From: Methanobacteriota archaeon
GTDB lineage: Archaea > Halobacteriota > Methanosarcinia > Methanosarcinales > Methanosarcinaceae
NCBI GenBank assembly: GCA_023399215.1
Contig: JAEWQJ010000031.1
Coordinates: 1-64,000, forward strand
Direction: 5' to 3'
DNA: 64,000 nucleotides
The notes below the pieces were generated by a model. That model saw only the letters and a list, made by a program, of their open reading frames with translations. It was not told the origin of the DNA and made no database searches. The translations under genes and the position numbers were made by a program. This document shows, one piece after another, positions 42,648-51,942 of the stretch (position 1 is its first letter; each line of letters opens with the position of its first letter).

Positions 42648-45011
42648 TTAAGCCCTGTACGTCAAACCCCACTCCGGCTTTTTCGGTGGTTTTGCCTCAA
42701 GCATTTCTCTCCATTTTTCATCGGTCAAGCGATCGGGCATAGGTTGCTTGAACTCATAATGGCTCATAACAGGCCCTGCAGCCAGGAAAATCCTGCCGTC
42801 AGGAACCTTATAAGCCACAATCGCCATATCCACGTATCCTGTTCCTTCCTCAAGTACGAGTCCATTATTTGGTTCAGTGTAAACATCTGCAACAAGGGTA
42901 GTTTTCCTGGCTTCTTCGTCAACACTTGCACTCATTAGAATCATTTCTCCAAACTTGGAGATGTAAACTTTATCTTCCTCTGTCAGTTCCTCGTTTTCAA
43001 GTTCCTTTTCGGAGATCTCGATAAGCCTTTCCAGCACGTTCTCAAGGCTTTCGAATCTTCCTCCTGTATCTTCATCAAGCACATCCAGTTCCTCAAGCCC
43101 ATCTTCAGTCATCCTGGTAAGGGCTAACAGCCTGTTATAAAATTCAGGTACAGGTTCCACATATCCCACGGGGTTGTCCCCAAATACAGGAAGCGACGTT
43201 GCAATTCCATAGAGCTGTTTTGAATAAAGAATCGTATCGTGCCTAAGTTCGGTCCAGGAAGCCAGCGATGTACTCAGTTCCTTGTCCTGCCAGGCGTCGG
43301 TTTGCATAAAAGTCGGGTAGCCTGAATCGTAGTTTTTCATGAGGGGCTGGAGGGAATAAAGCCAGGACCAGTAAAGGTTTCTGTTCCAGTCAGCTGCGCT
43401 GAAGTTCGAAAACTCCGAATCCAGTTCTCCGTACCTGAGACTGTAATTTTTATAACTTGAATCATTCAGTTCGTCAAGCCAGTAAACAGCCCTTTCCGAT
43501 CCCAGCAGAGCCATCGTATCAAGACCACGAGGGAAACCTCTGTTGTTCCCGTATTCGGAAGCTATATAGGTAAACGGCACATACTCCTGATTTCCAGTGT
43601 ACTCTTTTGTATAAGGGCCAGTAAGCCTGGAGAAAATATAAGAGTCAGGGATAAAACGCTGCCCTATGAACCTGAAACCTTTCGTATCCTCAAGGAGTTC
43701 ATCGGCCTGTTCAGCTGTTAGGATGAGATCATGAGCTCCACTTCCAGTACCTCCGTAGATTTCAGGGTTCCGGTACCCAGCAAGCTTTACTTTCAGTTCT
43801 TCCACTGTTGTTGCGTTAAAGTTCTTTGACCCATTTCCAAACACCGATTCCATTGCTTCCATATATTCGTAAGGTCCGAGATCATCAGAGATGCCCACAT
43901 AAAAAGCTGTAACCTCGTAGATCCGGTCCCATTTCTTGAAGAGGTCGGGATTGTCTTTAAGCTGGGAACTTATCAGTCCTGCCTGGATAGTCTGGATGCG
44001 GGCATCTTTTGCAGGGTCTTCCGATTCAATCAATTTATCCTTCAGAAGCATGCTCATCCTGCCGTGCCACATAAACACCCTGAAATAGTTTTGCAGTATT
44101 TCGGAGTGAGTATAGTGACCTCGCGGCACGTACTGGGAATAATCTTCTTGATATTTGAAAATTGGAGAAAGTTCAAAACCCTGGTGAGCTTCGATCAGGG
44201 AAAGTTCGGCTTCAACATCTGTTTTTACAAACTCAGGGATCTCAAACTGATATTTCTCCTTTGCTGAAGGGTCAAAGTATACTCCTGCTTCGGGGTTGTA
44301 AAAGCCCGTTACCTCTTTTATTTGTTCCTCTTTGGGTTGGAGCAGGCTCAAAGCAACCGAAAAGTAGGCTGCGTTTCTTCTTGCGGCTTCCTTTTCTTCT
44401 CCTGAAGCTCTATTATAATCCTCTACAGATGTATTAAGCAGAGCTTTATCAAGTTCCCACAAAAGATCGTATAACTTATTTTGCTCGATCTGGCTCATAC
44501 TGTCATCAAACTGGACGTGGTAGAGGTGGAGAAGCGTATCTGAAGTTATGAAAATCAACTGCCCTTCGTTTTCAAGGTTGTTATACATAGCAGTAATGTC
44601 ATCTTCTTTCGAATTGTAAGGGTTGGAAATTACAACAAACCCATTTTCTTTCAGCTTCTCCAGAGCTGTTTCATCGGTCAAAAATTTTTGAGAAAACTTT
44701 CCATAATTCGTAATATCGGATTCTTTCAGGGGGAGTTCGTACTGGGGAGATTTTAGTTCTATATCAAGGGCGTCAAGCCTGTAATTCTCTGCAAGCGATG
44801 AATTCTCGGCCTCAAAACCGGAAAGATTTACTGCTTCGGTTTTCAGATAGTTCGTAGAAGTATTTCTATCACTGTCCACTTCTTCTATCATTTCAGTTCC
44901 GTTCTTTCCGTTTAACCCGGAACTTTGCTCCAGGCATCCTCCTGTAAAAATGGAAACCAGAAGAATAAGAAGCATCAAAAGTGTTATAACTGTCTGAGTT
45001 CGATTCTTCAT
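42648..45011 (-). CDS. DUF3160-family lipoprotein
   Basis: This 787-residue protein has an N-terminal hydrophobic segment ending in a lipobox-like FTGGC (Cys26), so it is probably lipid-anchored on the outer face of the membrane. The rest, with motifs such as FITSDTLLHLYHVQFD and SWLYSLQPLM, matches the large family of unknown function DUF3160. There are no further membrane segments. Its role is unknown; cell-surface location is inferred. The downstream gene encodes another exported protein. Confidence 0.8.
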   Translation of the reverse strand: MKNRTQTVITLLMLLILLVSIFTGGCLEQSSGLNGKNGTEMIEEVDSDRNTSTNYLKTEAVNLSGFEAENSSLAENYRLDALDIELKSPQYELPLKESDITNYGKFSQKFLTDETALEKLKENGFVVISNPYNSKEDDITAMYNNLENEGQLIFITSDTLLHLYHVQFDDSMSQIEQNKLYDLLWELDKALLNTSVEDYNRASGEEKEAARRNAAYFSVALSLLQPKEEQIKEVTGFYNPEAGVYFDPSAKEKYQFEIPEFVKTDVEAELSLIEAHQGFELSPIFKYQEDYSQYVPRGHYTHSEILQNYFRVFMWHGRMSMLLKDKLIESEDPAKDARIQTIQAGLISSQLKDNPDLFKKWDRIYEVTAFYVGISDDLGPYEYMEAMESVFGNGSKNFNATTVEELKVKLAGYRNPEIYGGTGSGAHDLILTAEQADELLEDTKGFRFIGQRFIPDSYIFSRLTGPYTKEYTGNQEYVPFTYIASEYGNNRGFPRGLDTMALLGSERAVYWLDELNDSSYKNYSLRYGELDSEFSNFSAADWNRNLYWSWLYSLQPLMKNYDSGYPTFMQTDAWQDKELSTSLASWTELRHDTILYSKQLYGIATSLPVFGDNPVGYVEPVPEFYNRLLALTRMTEDGLEELDVLDEDTGGRFESLENVLERLIEISEKELENEELTEEDKVYISKFGEMILMSASVDEEARKTTLVADVYTEPNNGLVLEEGTGYVDMAIVAYKVPDGRIFLAAGPVMSHYEFKQPMPDRLTDEKWREMLEAKPPKKPEWGLTYRA

Positions 45012-45543
45012 TCTTTCATCTCGGTCGCTCTGGATCAGTATCTTATTCGAGCTTTGCTCGCTCAGAGGGGGGTTTACTTTCTAAGTCCAGAGGTTCGGAT
45101 TTTAGGTAATTCAGATTTTCAGGTTAAGATGTCCTGTTTTGCAACCTAAGACCTGTAAAGAGGGGTCAAAAATTTTTAAATATTAACTTTTTTATGTTTG
45201 TTGGATTTAATATTTCAAACTATCTGAAATTCTGTTAAATTAAATCAAGCTAAAAAAATATGCTAAATAGTACACTAAAAAAGATAAAAAGTAGAAAAAT
45301 TAGAAAAACATATACTGAAAGAAGTAAGAATAGGAAAATTAGAAAATAGTACATTGAAAGAGATAAAAATATGGAAAAATTATAAAATAGTTGAGAGTAA
45401 TAATTAAGAATCCGGTTAATAAAAAATTTAAACCATAATGGTTAAGTTTTTTGATATTTAGAAGAAGAAAATATATTTTTTTTCTTCCTTTTTTCCTTTT
45501 CTCTTTTTCCTTTCCTTTCCTTTCTCCCCTTTCCTTTTTCCCA
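45012..45543. other. A+T-rich intergenic region with AGAAAAATTAG repeats
   Basis: Loosely repeated segments (AAAAAGTAGAAAAATTAGAA and AGAAGTAAGAATAGGAAAAT) lie between 45280 and 45380, with a long TTTCC-rich tract at 45478-45540. A 70-codon minus-strand frame here is a Lys/Glu low-complexity artefact. Confidence 0.5.
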
Positions 45544-45708
45544 TTACTCATTCGGACTTAGAGGGTCTATCCTGAAAAGCAGAATCATGAATAATGCAGT
45601 TACAGTCCCTGTCCCCCATAAAAGTGGGTCTCTGGTAAAATTCAGGAGCATGCCCATTACCAGCAATAAAGTCCCAATAGTCAGTAAAATCTTAAATTTT
45701 CTCTCCAA
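45544..45708 (-). CDS. 54-residue two-helix membrane protein
   Basis: From a TTG at 45708 the minus strand encodes 54 residues: a basic start (MERKFK), a hydrophobic helix (ILLTIGTLLLVMGMLL), a short polar turn (NFTRDP), a second helix (WGTGTVTALFMILLFR) and the tail IDPLSPNE. GAGGGGG lies 5 nt before the TTG. The hydrophobic pattern and positive-inside N-terminus look like a real small membrane protein. No family is recognised, and the unusual start keeps confidence moderate. Confidence 0.5.
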   Translation of the reverse strand: MERKFKILLTIGTLLLVMGMLLNFTRDPLLWGTGTVTALFMILLFRIDPLSPNE

Positions 45709-46761
45709 TTTTTCCCCCTCATTTCCCTTTTGAGTATTAAATTCATAAGTATCGGTATCAGGCGCTGAAAGACGTCCAATAATTATTCCTTGTAGATAAT
45801 TGGTTTTCCTACATTATCTATTTTTTGACATGAATCATCTAGTTAAAAGTCCAGTAATAATTGAGGTTAATATAATTAGAAGGAAATGCTCGTACAGGAA
45901 ATAACACTACGGGTATTTGTTTGATAAATGAAGCCATAGGAACACTGTACCACAGGATGGAAAAAGAAAAATTCAGTTCAAACTTAATAAAATTTATCCA
46001 AATGTACGCAGCTTCAAAATCCAGGCAATCTAATGGTTATCTGCTGGCTGGCAAGGGAGATAGTCTCAACAAAAGATAGCATATTAAAAATCTTTTTCCT
46101 TATATTAACATACATCCACGTTGTTTTTTGCATGATACCTGTGTTTATGGGGGCGATTACTATATCACTATTTATACTAAGTGTAAACTAGTTGTATTAA
46201 AGTAAAGCGTAAATATTCAGACTAACGCAACTATTCAGGCTACATGAGTAAGTTGATTGATTTTGGTACCAAAGATAAGTATGCTACCAATCGATAGAAT
46301 CATAAAAAGCAATTGTAGTCAACAATTAATAAAAACTGGCCCAGAAAAATATGTACGTTAAGCTTTATTAAAAAAGATTATGAAAGTCGTTTCTCTAAGG
46401 CTGAGTTATTGGATAAAAGCGTAAAAAAGTTACAATTGGTAAAACCATAAAAATTAGAGTAGTTTGTTTAAGAAAATAAAATTTTTACACTTAATCACTT
46501 TTATACTTAATCACTTTTATACTTAATCACTTCTCCACTTAATCACTTCTCCACTTAATCATTTTTACACTTACTAACTTTTACACTTAATCACGTAAAC
46601 GAGTGAGAAATATTTGATATTCAAGATTCATTTAAGATTCATTTAAAATTTTATTTGAGAGCCATTCTTATGCTTACGTTTTTTAGTTGCTCTGTTTTTT
46701 AGTTGTTCTGTTTTTTAGTTGTTCTGCCTCATAACTTTTCAGGACTCTAAGCCTCTGGAAA
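45709..46761. other. 1-kb intergenic region with a 16-bp tandem array
   Basis: A tandem array of about seven 16-17 bp units (TTTTATACTTAATCAC and variants with TCTCC or TTACA) lies at 46482-46594. An open but start-less frame at about 45873-46078 ends HRMEKEKFSSNLIKFIQMYA then ASKSRQSNGYLL and may be a gene remnant of unknown type. GTTTTTTAGTTG repeats lie near 46676-46725. Confidence 0.55.
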
Positions 46762-48573
46762 TTAACAAAATCCTCCAGAACAATACTTTCTGCACTTCCC
46801 TTTTATAAATATTACAGAAAGCCCGGGAAGCACAAGTTTTGCCAGGATCAGTTCCGAAAGTTTGGGATTCAAGATCGTCTTTTCGATTTCGTTCCCTGAT
46901 TCTATCTCATTCTCAGCTTTATCCGTAACTTTTTCTGTTTTATCAGCCCGTTTATCAGTCTCATCTCTCGCTTTCGAAGTTCCATCCACTGCTTCCTCTT
47001 CACTGGCATTGATCTCGAAGACAGAAACATCAGGGGTTATTGCCTCAACCACTTTCCTGAGATCGGGGACGGCCTGCCCTCCGGTCATCGCTGCAACCTC
47101 ATTCTGAAGTACAAGCACAAGCGCATTGCAGCCTGTAGTCGCGGCACTCAGGAGTCCGAGAATGCCCGAATGCGCCAGAGCGAAATCTCCGATAACGGCT
47201 ATGCCCTTTTTCTCAAAGCCACATGCAACCGAGATTGCCGAGCCAAGCGCAAAACTAACATCAACTGCTGCAAGGGGCTCGGGTGCGCTCCGGACAGAAC
47301 AGCCCATATCACCTGCAATCCGCACGTCAAGTGTGCTGAGAAAGCGGTAAAGGGGAAGGTACGTGCAGTCGTCGCAGATTCCAACCCTGTTTTTCTTTTT
47401 GGCTTTGAGAGAAGTAGTATCTACAGGTTTTACAATTTCTTCTTCGATATGCTCAAGGGCAAATTCAAGGTCTTCAGGTCTAACCTGCCCGTATGGAAGA
47501 TGTCCTGTCTTTTTCCCATAAACCTTGCCAGTAACCCGGATCTGTTCCTCTATAAAAGGCTCGGACTCTTCGACAACGAGTATCTTCTGATTGCTATTCA
47601 GAAAAGCCTTTATCTTTTTGAGGGGGAGAGGATTTACAAGACCGAGGGATAGGTGAGAAATTTCAGGGTGAGAAACCTCAGCATGAAACTCGTTCTGCTT
47701 TTTCAGTAATTCTTCCACGATTGAGGACATGAAACCTGAGGAAATGATCCCCAGATATCCATGCCCCGAACCTGATCCGTCTCCTGTATTTTTTGCTGTC
47801 CTTTCCCTTATCTCATTAAGGTCGGTGTTTTCAGCTTCCTCTTCCAGCAGAGGGTAGGTTCTTAAGTGAAAAAGCCTGTGTTTTTCTACCATTCGGTTTT
47901 TCCAGATTGCACGGTCAAACTCAGGATGGAGAGAAGAAGACTTCTGAAGGCGGTTTATTTTTTCTTTAGTTTTTTCCAGGCTTGCAGTGACCCTCAGAAG
48001 AACAGGCGTCCTTGTCTCTTCCGAAAGCTTGTAAGCTCGTCTAAGTGCCCTGTATGCCATATCTGGCGAAGCCGGGTCAAATACTACTATCTCTGCTATC
48101 CGGCCATACCAGCGAGAATCCTGTTCATTCTGAGAGCCCTTTACACCGGGATCATCTCCTGCAATTATGACAAGGCCGGCTCCTATGGTGTGGGTGACCG
48201 ATGTTATAAGAGGATCCGAAAGCAGGTTCATACCCACGTGCTTTACAATCACAAGCGCCCTTCTGCCAGAAACTGATGCTCCTAGAGCGTTTTCAAGGGC
48301 AACTTTCTCGTTTGTGAGCCATCTGGCACTATAATCCTGTATTTTGGAGGCATCTCGCATTATCTCGAAAGCTGCTGCCTCCCTGGAATCCAGGGTTTTT
48401 TCTTCTGAGGCATTTAAAAGCTCTTTTCCCGCGGGTATTCTCAAAAAAAGTTCCATAAGGGAGGTAACAGGATAGCCGGGGACACCTGTTATGAAGCTGA
48501 CATCACTGTCAAGGGCTGCAAGGTAAAGGGCTTCAAACCCGGTGTATTCTGGTGCTTCTTTTTTTTCTTTCAA
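46762..48573 (-). CDS. IorA-like TPP-dependent oxidoreductase lacking the ferredoxin domain
   Basis: This 603-residue protein resembles the alpha subunit of indolepyruvate:ferredoxin oxidoreductase. It has an N-terminal pyrimidine-binding domain (FITGVPGYPVTSLMELF), a central domain (GIISSGFMSSIVEELL) and a C-terminal TPP-binding domain (DVSFALGSAISVACGFEKKG, GDFALAHSGILGLL and AAMTGGQAVPDL). Canonical IorA ends in a two-[4Fe-4S] ferredoxin domain. Here that is absent and the chain ends GKCRKYCSGGFC. A charged low-complexity insert (about residues 535-570, KARDETDKRADKTEK) interrupts the last domain. The start is TTG with GGGGTCA upstream. No IorB gene is adjacent. It lies downstream of the marker 11 gene. 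Confidence 0.8.
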   Translation of the reverse strand: MKEKKEAPEYTGFEALYLAALDSDVSFITGVPGYPVTSLMELFLRIPAGKELLNASEEKTLDSREAAAFEIMRDASKIQDYSARWLTNEKVALENALGASVSGRRALVIVKHVGMNLLSDPLITSVTHTIGAGLVIIAGDDPGVKGSQNEQDSRWYGRIAEIVVFDPASPDMAYRALRRAYKLSEETRTPVLLRVTASLEKTKEKINRLQKSSSLHPEFDRAIWKNRMVEKHRLFHLRTYPLLEEEAENTDLNEIRERTAKNTGDGSGSGHGYLGIISSGFMSSIVEELLKKQNEFHAEVSHPEISHLSLGLVNPLPLKKIKAFLNSNQKILVVEESEPFIEEQIRVTGKVYGKKTGHLPYGQVRPEDLEFALEHIEEEIVKPVDTTSLKAKKKNRVGICDDCTYLPLYRFLSTLDVRIAGDMGCSVRSAPEPLAAVDVSFALGSAISVACGFEKKGIAVIGDFALAHSGILGLLSAATTGCNALVLVLQNEVAAMTGGQAVPDLRKVVEAITPDVSVFEINASEEEAVDGTSKARDETDKRADKTEKVTDKAENEIESGNEIEKTILNPKLSELILAKLVLPGLSVIFIKGKCRKYCSGGFC

Positions 48574-48731
48574 ATTGACCCCACGCTGTGGAATTCAGGA
48601 GATGCCGAATTCAAAGTTTCGTAAAACCGGTTTGAAACTTGAGTTCCATCGAACTCAGTGTTCAAGCAATTTAAATCCGGTTTGAGGTTTCTATTTCGGC
48701 GTCCTTGCTTTTTATCCTGTTTTTAGATTTT

Positions 48732-49718
48732 TTAAACGTTGTTTTTAAGCTCTTCGATATCAAGAGGCTTGATCGCAGTACCTGGAATTATGGACTCATC
48801 AGGTCTTCCGAACCAGGGGAGAGAGGCAAGTGCACCTATTACTCCGTTGCCATCAAGCAGGACTTCCACACCGTTTTCTCTGGCGCACTGCAAAGCTTCG
48901 GCTTTCAAGATTCTTTCAGTCCGACAGCGGTTGCTGTATTTATATAGTCCTTTTGCATAAAAATCCGAAAGGACAACCAGTCCGGTTTGGGATGAAGCGG
49001 TGTATTTCTTAAGCGCTTTTTTGAAAGTATCTATCAGCCTTGATTTCGCTTTTTCATTCACACAGCCGAATTCAAGAACTGTAGACATGCAGTTCTGGGT
49101 TTTTTCCGGAACAGGGAAAAGCTGGACAAGAGAATGTGAAAGATAAACGGCTTCATGGCAGTCCAATTTCTTTGCAATATTGTGGGTCAGGGTCCAGGTG
49201 GCTCCTATGTCTTTTGAGTCCGTGTCGTCTATGCCTATGAGAACACGGTCCCTGCGCGGAACTACAACCGTCCCCTTTGCGCATTTCTCGCCTCCTGATT
49301 CTGAGATCGTATAATGAAGAATTCCGTCTGCAAATGCCCTGCAACGTGTCGCGCCAACACCTCCGCCTCCTAACCCGGCGTAGGTGATCTCCACCTCATT
49401 CCCTTTCACAACCACTGATTCGATACCTGCGGCCGCGATGGAAGGTTTGAGTTCCAGGTTTGAGGTCCCGGTTTTCATGAAATAGCGGATCATATTTCCG
49501 GTCGAACGGGCTTTCAGGACAAGGGGCGCTTTTGCATAATGGTAAAGGGACCAGCAGGCCCCACTATAACAATTGGAGTGCTCAATTATCTCTGCATACT
49601 CATTTGCTGCGTCACAGATAGCATAAATGCCTCTATAAGGCACAGTATAAGGATCATCAAGGATTACTTCCTCGATATCCCTGCTGTCCAGTGCACAGGC
49701 GCTTATATGTTTTGTAAT
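48732..49718 (-). CDS. methanogenesis marker protein 11
   Basis: This protein is recognised by YAGLGGGGVGATRCRA, VLIGIDDTDSKDIGATWTLT and SLVQLFPVPEKTQNC, the signatures of methanogenesis marker 11, a conserved protein of unknown role confined to methanogens and relatives. A GTG at 49643 would give 303 residues, but it is preceded in frame by 25 codons without a stop that encode family-like sequence (EVILDDPYT before VPYRGIYAICD). They begin at an ATT (49718-49716) with GGAGGT exactly 7 nt upstream and an in-frame TGA just before it. I therefore place the start at ATT 49718, giving 328 residues. A TATA box at 49793-49802 fits this start. Confidence 0.82.
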   Translation of the reverse strand: MTKHISACALDSRDIEEVILDDPYTVPYRGIYAICDAANEYAEIIEHSNCYSGACWSLYHYAKAPLVLKARSTGNMIRYFMKTGTSNLELKPSIAAAGIESVVVKGNEVEITYAGLGGGGVGATRCRAFADGILHYTISESGGEKCAKGTVVVPRRDRVLIGIDDTDSKDIGATWTLTHNIAKKLDCHEAVYLSHSLVQLFPVPEKTQNCMSTVLEFGCVNEKAKSRLIDTFKKALKKYTASSQTGLVVLSDFYAKGLYKYSNRCRTERILKAEALQCARENGVEVLLDGNGVIGALASLPWFGRPDESIIPGTAIKPLDIEELKNNV

Positions 49719-49725
49719 TCAGAAA

Positions 49726-49731
49726 ACCTCC
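49726..49731 (-). promoter_or_regulatory. strong RBS that points to the ATT start of the marker 11 gene
   Basis: On the minus strand, AAAGGAGGTTTTCTGAATT places a consensus Shine-Dalgarno 7 nt from ATT 49718. It is about 80 nt from the GTG at 49643, too far to serve that codon. Confidence 0.65.
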
Positions 49732-49792
49732 TTTTTAGGGAATAAGAAACTGGGAGGGAAATTTGTTTAATCGAAATGCCCATCTCTTAAGA

Positions 49793-49802
49793 TTATATAT
49801 AG
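49793..49802 (-). promoter_or_regulatory. TATA box of the marker 11 gene
   Basis: Read on the minus strand the sequence is CTATATATAA, about 75 nt before the inferred start, giving a predicted leader of roughly 45-50 nt. Confidence 0.5.
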
Positions 49803-50152
49803 ATATCGTAATCTTAGTAAATTCGATGAGATGAAATCCGATATGTGATGTTCGATAAGTGAAGTTCGATAAGTGAAGTTCGATATAAGTGAAATTCGAT
49901 GGTGTGGGTTTGGTTGGACAATAAATCGGTAAACAACTTAATTTTGATATTCGATTATAGTTCCTGACAACAAATGTCCACAGGTTCTAATCTAATAAAT
50001 CACTCGCGCTCGATACGAGCTAACTTTTATAAAATGACTATTTATCTTTTTATCGGTAGGTTTACTTGTTACTTTTGTCCAGGGTATTTAAAGGGGAACT
50101 TTAAAGGAGACCTTGAAACTTTATTTAATCCGGTTGAGATGATCAATTATGC
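49803..50152. other. intergenic region with GAAGTTCGATAAGT repeats
   Basis: A 14-17 bp repeat (GAAGTTCGATAAGT and variants, about 4 copies) lies at 49845-49905. The rest contains no recognised gene; a 63-codon plus-strand frame (49974-50165) has no support. Confidence 0.5.
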
Positions 50153-50731
50153 TCAACTATTATGAATTTTTTTCAATATCCATGCCATATTTTGGCCAAG
50201 ATTTTTCATATTATCAATGCCTTCTTGATCCTGTTCTACCTCTCCGATAGCGTTCCCGTAAGCCATATTCCAGTAGCTTGACCCTACAAGAAACATTTCT
50301 TTGCTATGCAGAAAATTGTTCAGGGTATCAAAGGCACTTATAGCACCGCCTCGGCGAGCAGCTACAACTGAGGCTCCTACTTTATGCTTGAAAAGCCCTC
50401 GATTTCCTGCAAGTACCATACTCGCCCTATCAATTAAGGCCTTCATTTGAGAGGTAACACCAGCTGAATATACAGGCGATCCTAGAATAATTCCGTCTGA
50501 AGCAAGCATTTTTGCAAAACACTCATTAAAAAAATCGTCCGTAATGACACACTGCTTATTTTTGTTTTTATGGCAAGCCCGACAAGCTTTGCATCCTTCT
50601 ATGCTTTTTCCAGATAGTTGAATAAGTTCGGTTTCAATGCCTTCTTTTGTTAATTCCTCAAATACGGTTTGAATCAGGATTGCAGTATTGCCGTCTTTTC
50701 GTGGGCTTCCGTTAATGCCTATAACTTTCAT
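50153..50731 (-). CDS. flavodoxin-fold iron-sulfur flavoprotein-like reductase
   Basis: This 192-residue NADPH-dependent FMN reductase-like protein has the FMN phosphate loop INGSPRKDGNTA at the N-terminus and the SPVYSAGVTSQMKALIDRAS segment around 90-110. The cysteine run CKACRACHKNKNKQC (C-x2-C-x2-C-x7-C) resembles the compact [4Fe-4S] motif of Isf, the iron-sulfur flavoprotein of Methanosarcina that takes electrons from ferredoxin. The C-terminal half is closer to generic flavodoxin-family oxidoreductases, so Isf function is probable but not certain. The ATG at 50731 is preferred to a TTG at 50740. Confidence 0.8.
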   Translation of the reverse strand: MKVIGINGSPRKDGNTAILIQTVFEELTKEGIETELIQLSGKSIEGCKACRACHKNKNKQCVITDDFFNECFAKMLASDGIILGSPVYSAGVTSQMKALIDRASMVLAGNRGLFKHKVGASVVAARRGGAISAFDTLNNFLHSKEMFLVGSSYWNMAYGNAIGEVEQDQEGIDNMKNLGQNMAWILKKIHNS

Positions 50732-50845
50732 AGTCTTCAACTACTTTTTTCAACTATTTTTTTCGTATTTCTCAACCTGTTATTTTATTCTTGTTTCAAT
50801 TACAGAAGTGACCAGAAAGCGACCAGAAAGTGACTATATTGAGAT

Positions 50846-50975
50846 TTTTTGTATTGAACGCTTCTATTTTGAGATTTTTTGTATTGAGATTTTTTGTATT
50901 GAGAGTTTCTGCACTGAGAGTTTATCGAATTCTCTTACATTAAACTCTTCTATATTGAGAGTCTCTACATTCAAA
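50846..50975. repeat. TTTTTTGTATTGAGA-type tandem repeats
   Basis: Degenerate 15-18 bp units (GAGATTTTTTGTATT, later GAGAGTTTCTGCACT) run from the upstream side of the flavoprotein gene up to the radC 3' end. Confidence 0.75.
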
Positions 50976-50995
50976 GTTTATGTCTTTAAGTTACT

Positions 50996-51685
50996 TTATC
51001 TTACAAAGCCTTCATCTTTGAGGCTCACGTATCTGCCTTCCCCGATAATAATATGGTCAAGCACGTCAATTCCAAGGAGTTTTCCTCCTTCTATCATTTT
51101 CTCAGTGACCATTATATCTTCTCGGCTAGGGCTTGGATCCCCTGAAGGATGATTATGGACCATGATTACTGATGCTGACGATTCCATAAGAGCAGACTTG
51201 AAAACCTCACGCGGATGAACAATACTCGCATTCAAGCTGCCAATGGATACGACTTCTTCTTTCAGGACTTGATTTTTTGTATCAAGGCAAAGTGTTATAA
51301 ATTTTTCTTTTTTTTGTTCGCGCATCTTAGGGTACATAAAGGTATATACATCCTTTGGGGAGCAGATTTTTCTTTTTGGTTCTTCCACAAAGGTCTCAAG
51401 ACGGCGGGCAAGTTCGAAAACTGCAGCTATCTGGGCAGCTTTTGCCTTTCCTACCCCATGAACCGTCATAAGCCTTGAAACATTTGCGAGACTGAGCTGC
51501 TTGATACTGTATTCTGAGAATATTCGGCTGGATAGGCTGACAACATTCTCTTTATTTGATCCTGTCCTCAGGACAACTCCAAGCAGTTCTGCGTTCGAAA
51601 GCGATTCCGGCCCGTTTCGAATAAGTCTCTCTCTTGGGCGTTCCTCTTCAGGGATATCCTGAATTCTGACCTTGTTTATTTCCAT
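50996..51685 (-). CDS. radC: RadC-family JAB/MPN-domain protein
   Basis: This 229-residue protein has a UPF0758 N-terminal HhH-like region (LSNAELLGVVLRTGS and MTVHGVGKAKAAQIAAVFEL) and a JAB/MPN metalloprotease-like domain with the metal site VMVHNHPSGDPSPSREDI and EDIMVTEKM. Despite the historical name, a role in DNA repair is not established for the family. The ATG at 51685 has GAGGGGG 6 nt upstream and fits the family N-terminus, so the longer reading from 51733 is rejected. The gene is divergent from the mobB-moaE gene. Confidence 0.9.
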   Translation of the reverse strand: MEINKVRIQDIPEEERPRERLIRNGPESLSNAELLGVVLRTGSNKENVVSLSSRIFSEYSIKQLSLANVSRLMTVHGVGKAKAAQIAAVFELARRLETFVEEPKRKICSPKDVYTFMYPKMREQKKEKFITLCLDTKNQVLKEEVVSIGSLNASIVHPREVFKSALMESSASVIMVHNHPSGDPSPSREDIMVTEKMIEGGKLLGIDVLDHIIIGEGRYVSLKDEGFVR

Positions 51686-51734
51686 AATAAACCCCCTCTT
51701 TCCCATTGACGGAAAATTTCTGTATAAATCCAAA

Positions 51735-51942
51735 ATTTAAGTTAATCAAACAAGTTAGTCGAACAAGTTAGTCAAACAAGTTAGTCAAACAGTTAGTCAA
51801 ACAGTTAGTCAAATATTAGTCAAACTCTTGATAGATAATATCAAAGTTTCAATATTTGAATCTTCACAAAACGCTCTATAAAATTAAAAAAAGAATAAAA
51901 TGCCGGCCCTTACTTATACAGGAAAGTGCATAACGCTCTTTG
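51735..51942. repeat. TTAGTCAAACAAG tandem array in the radC/mobB divergent promoter region
   Basis: Copies of 12-16 bp units (AGTCAAACAAGTT, then AGTCAAACAGTT) run from 51735 to about 51835. The remaining 100 nt presumably contain the mobB-moaE promoter. No RBS is obvious before the ATG at 51943. Confidence 0.75.

Noticed and set aside
45873..46078. Start-less open frame ending in HRMEKEKFSSNLIKF...
   Set aside because: No standard start with an RBS and no recognisable family; at most a remnant, mentioned only under the intergenic entry.
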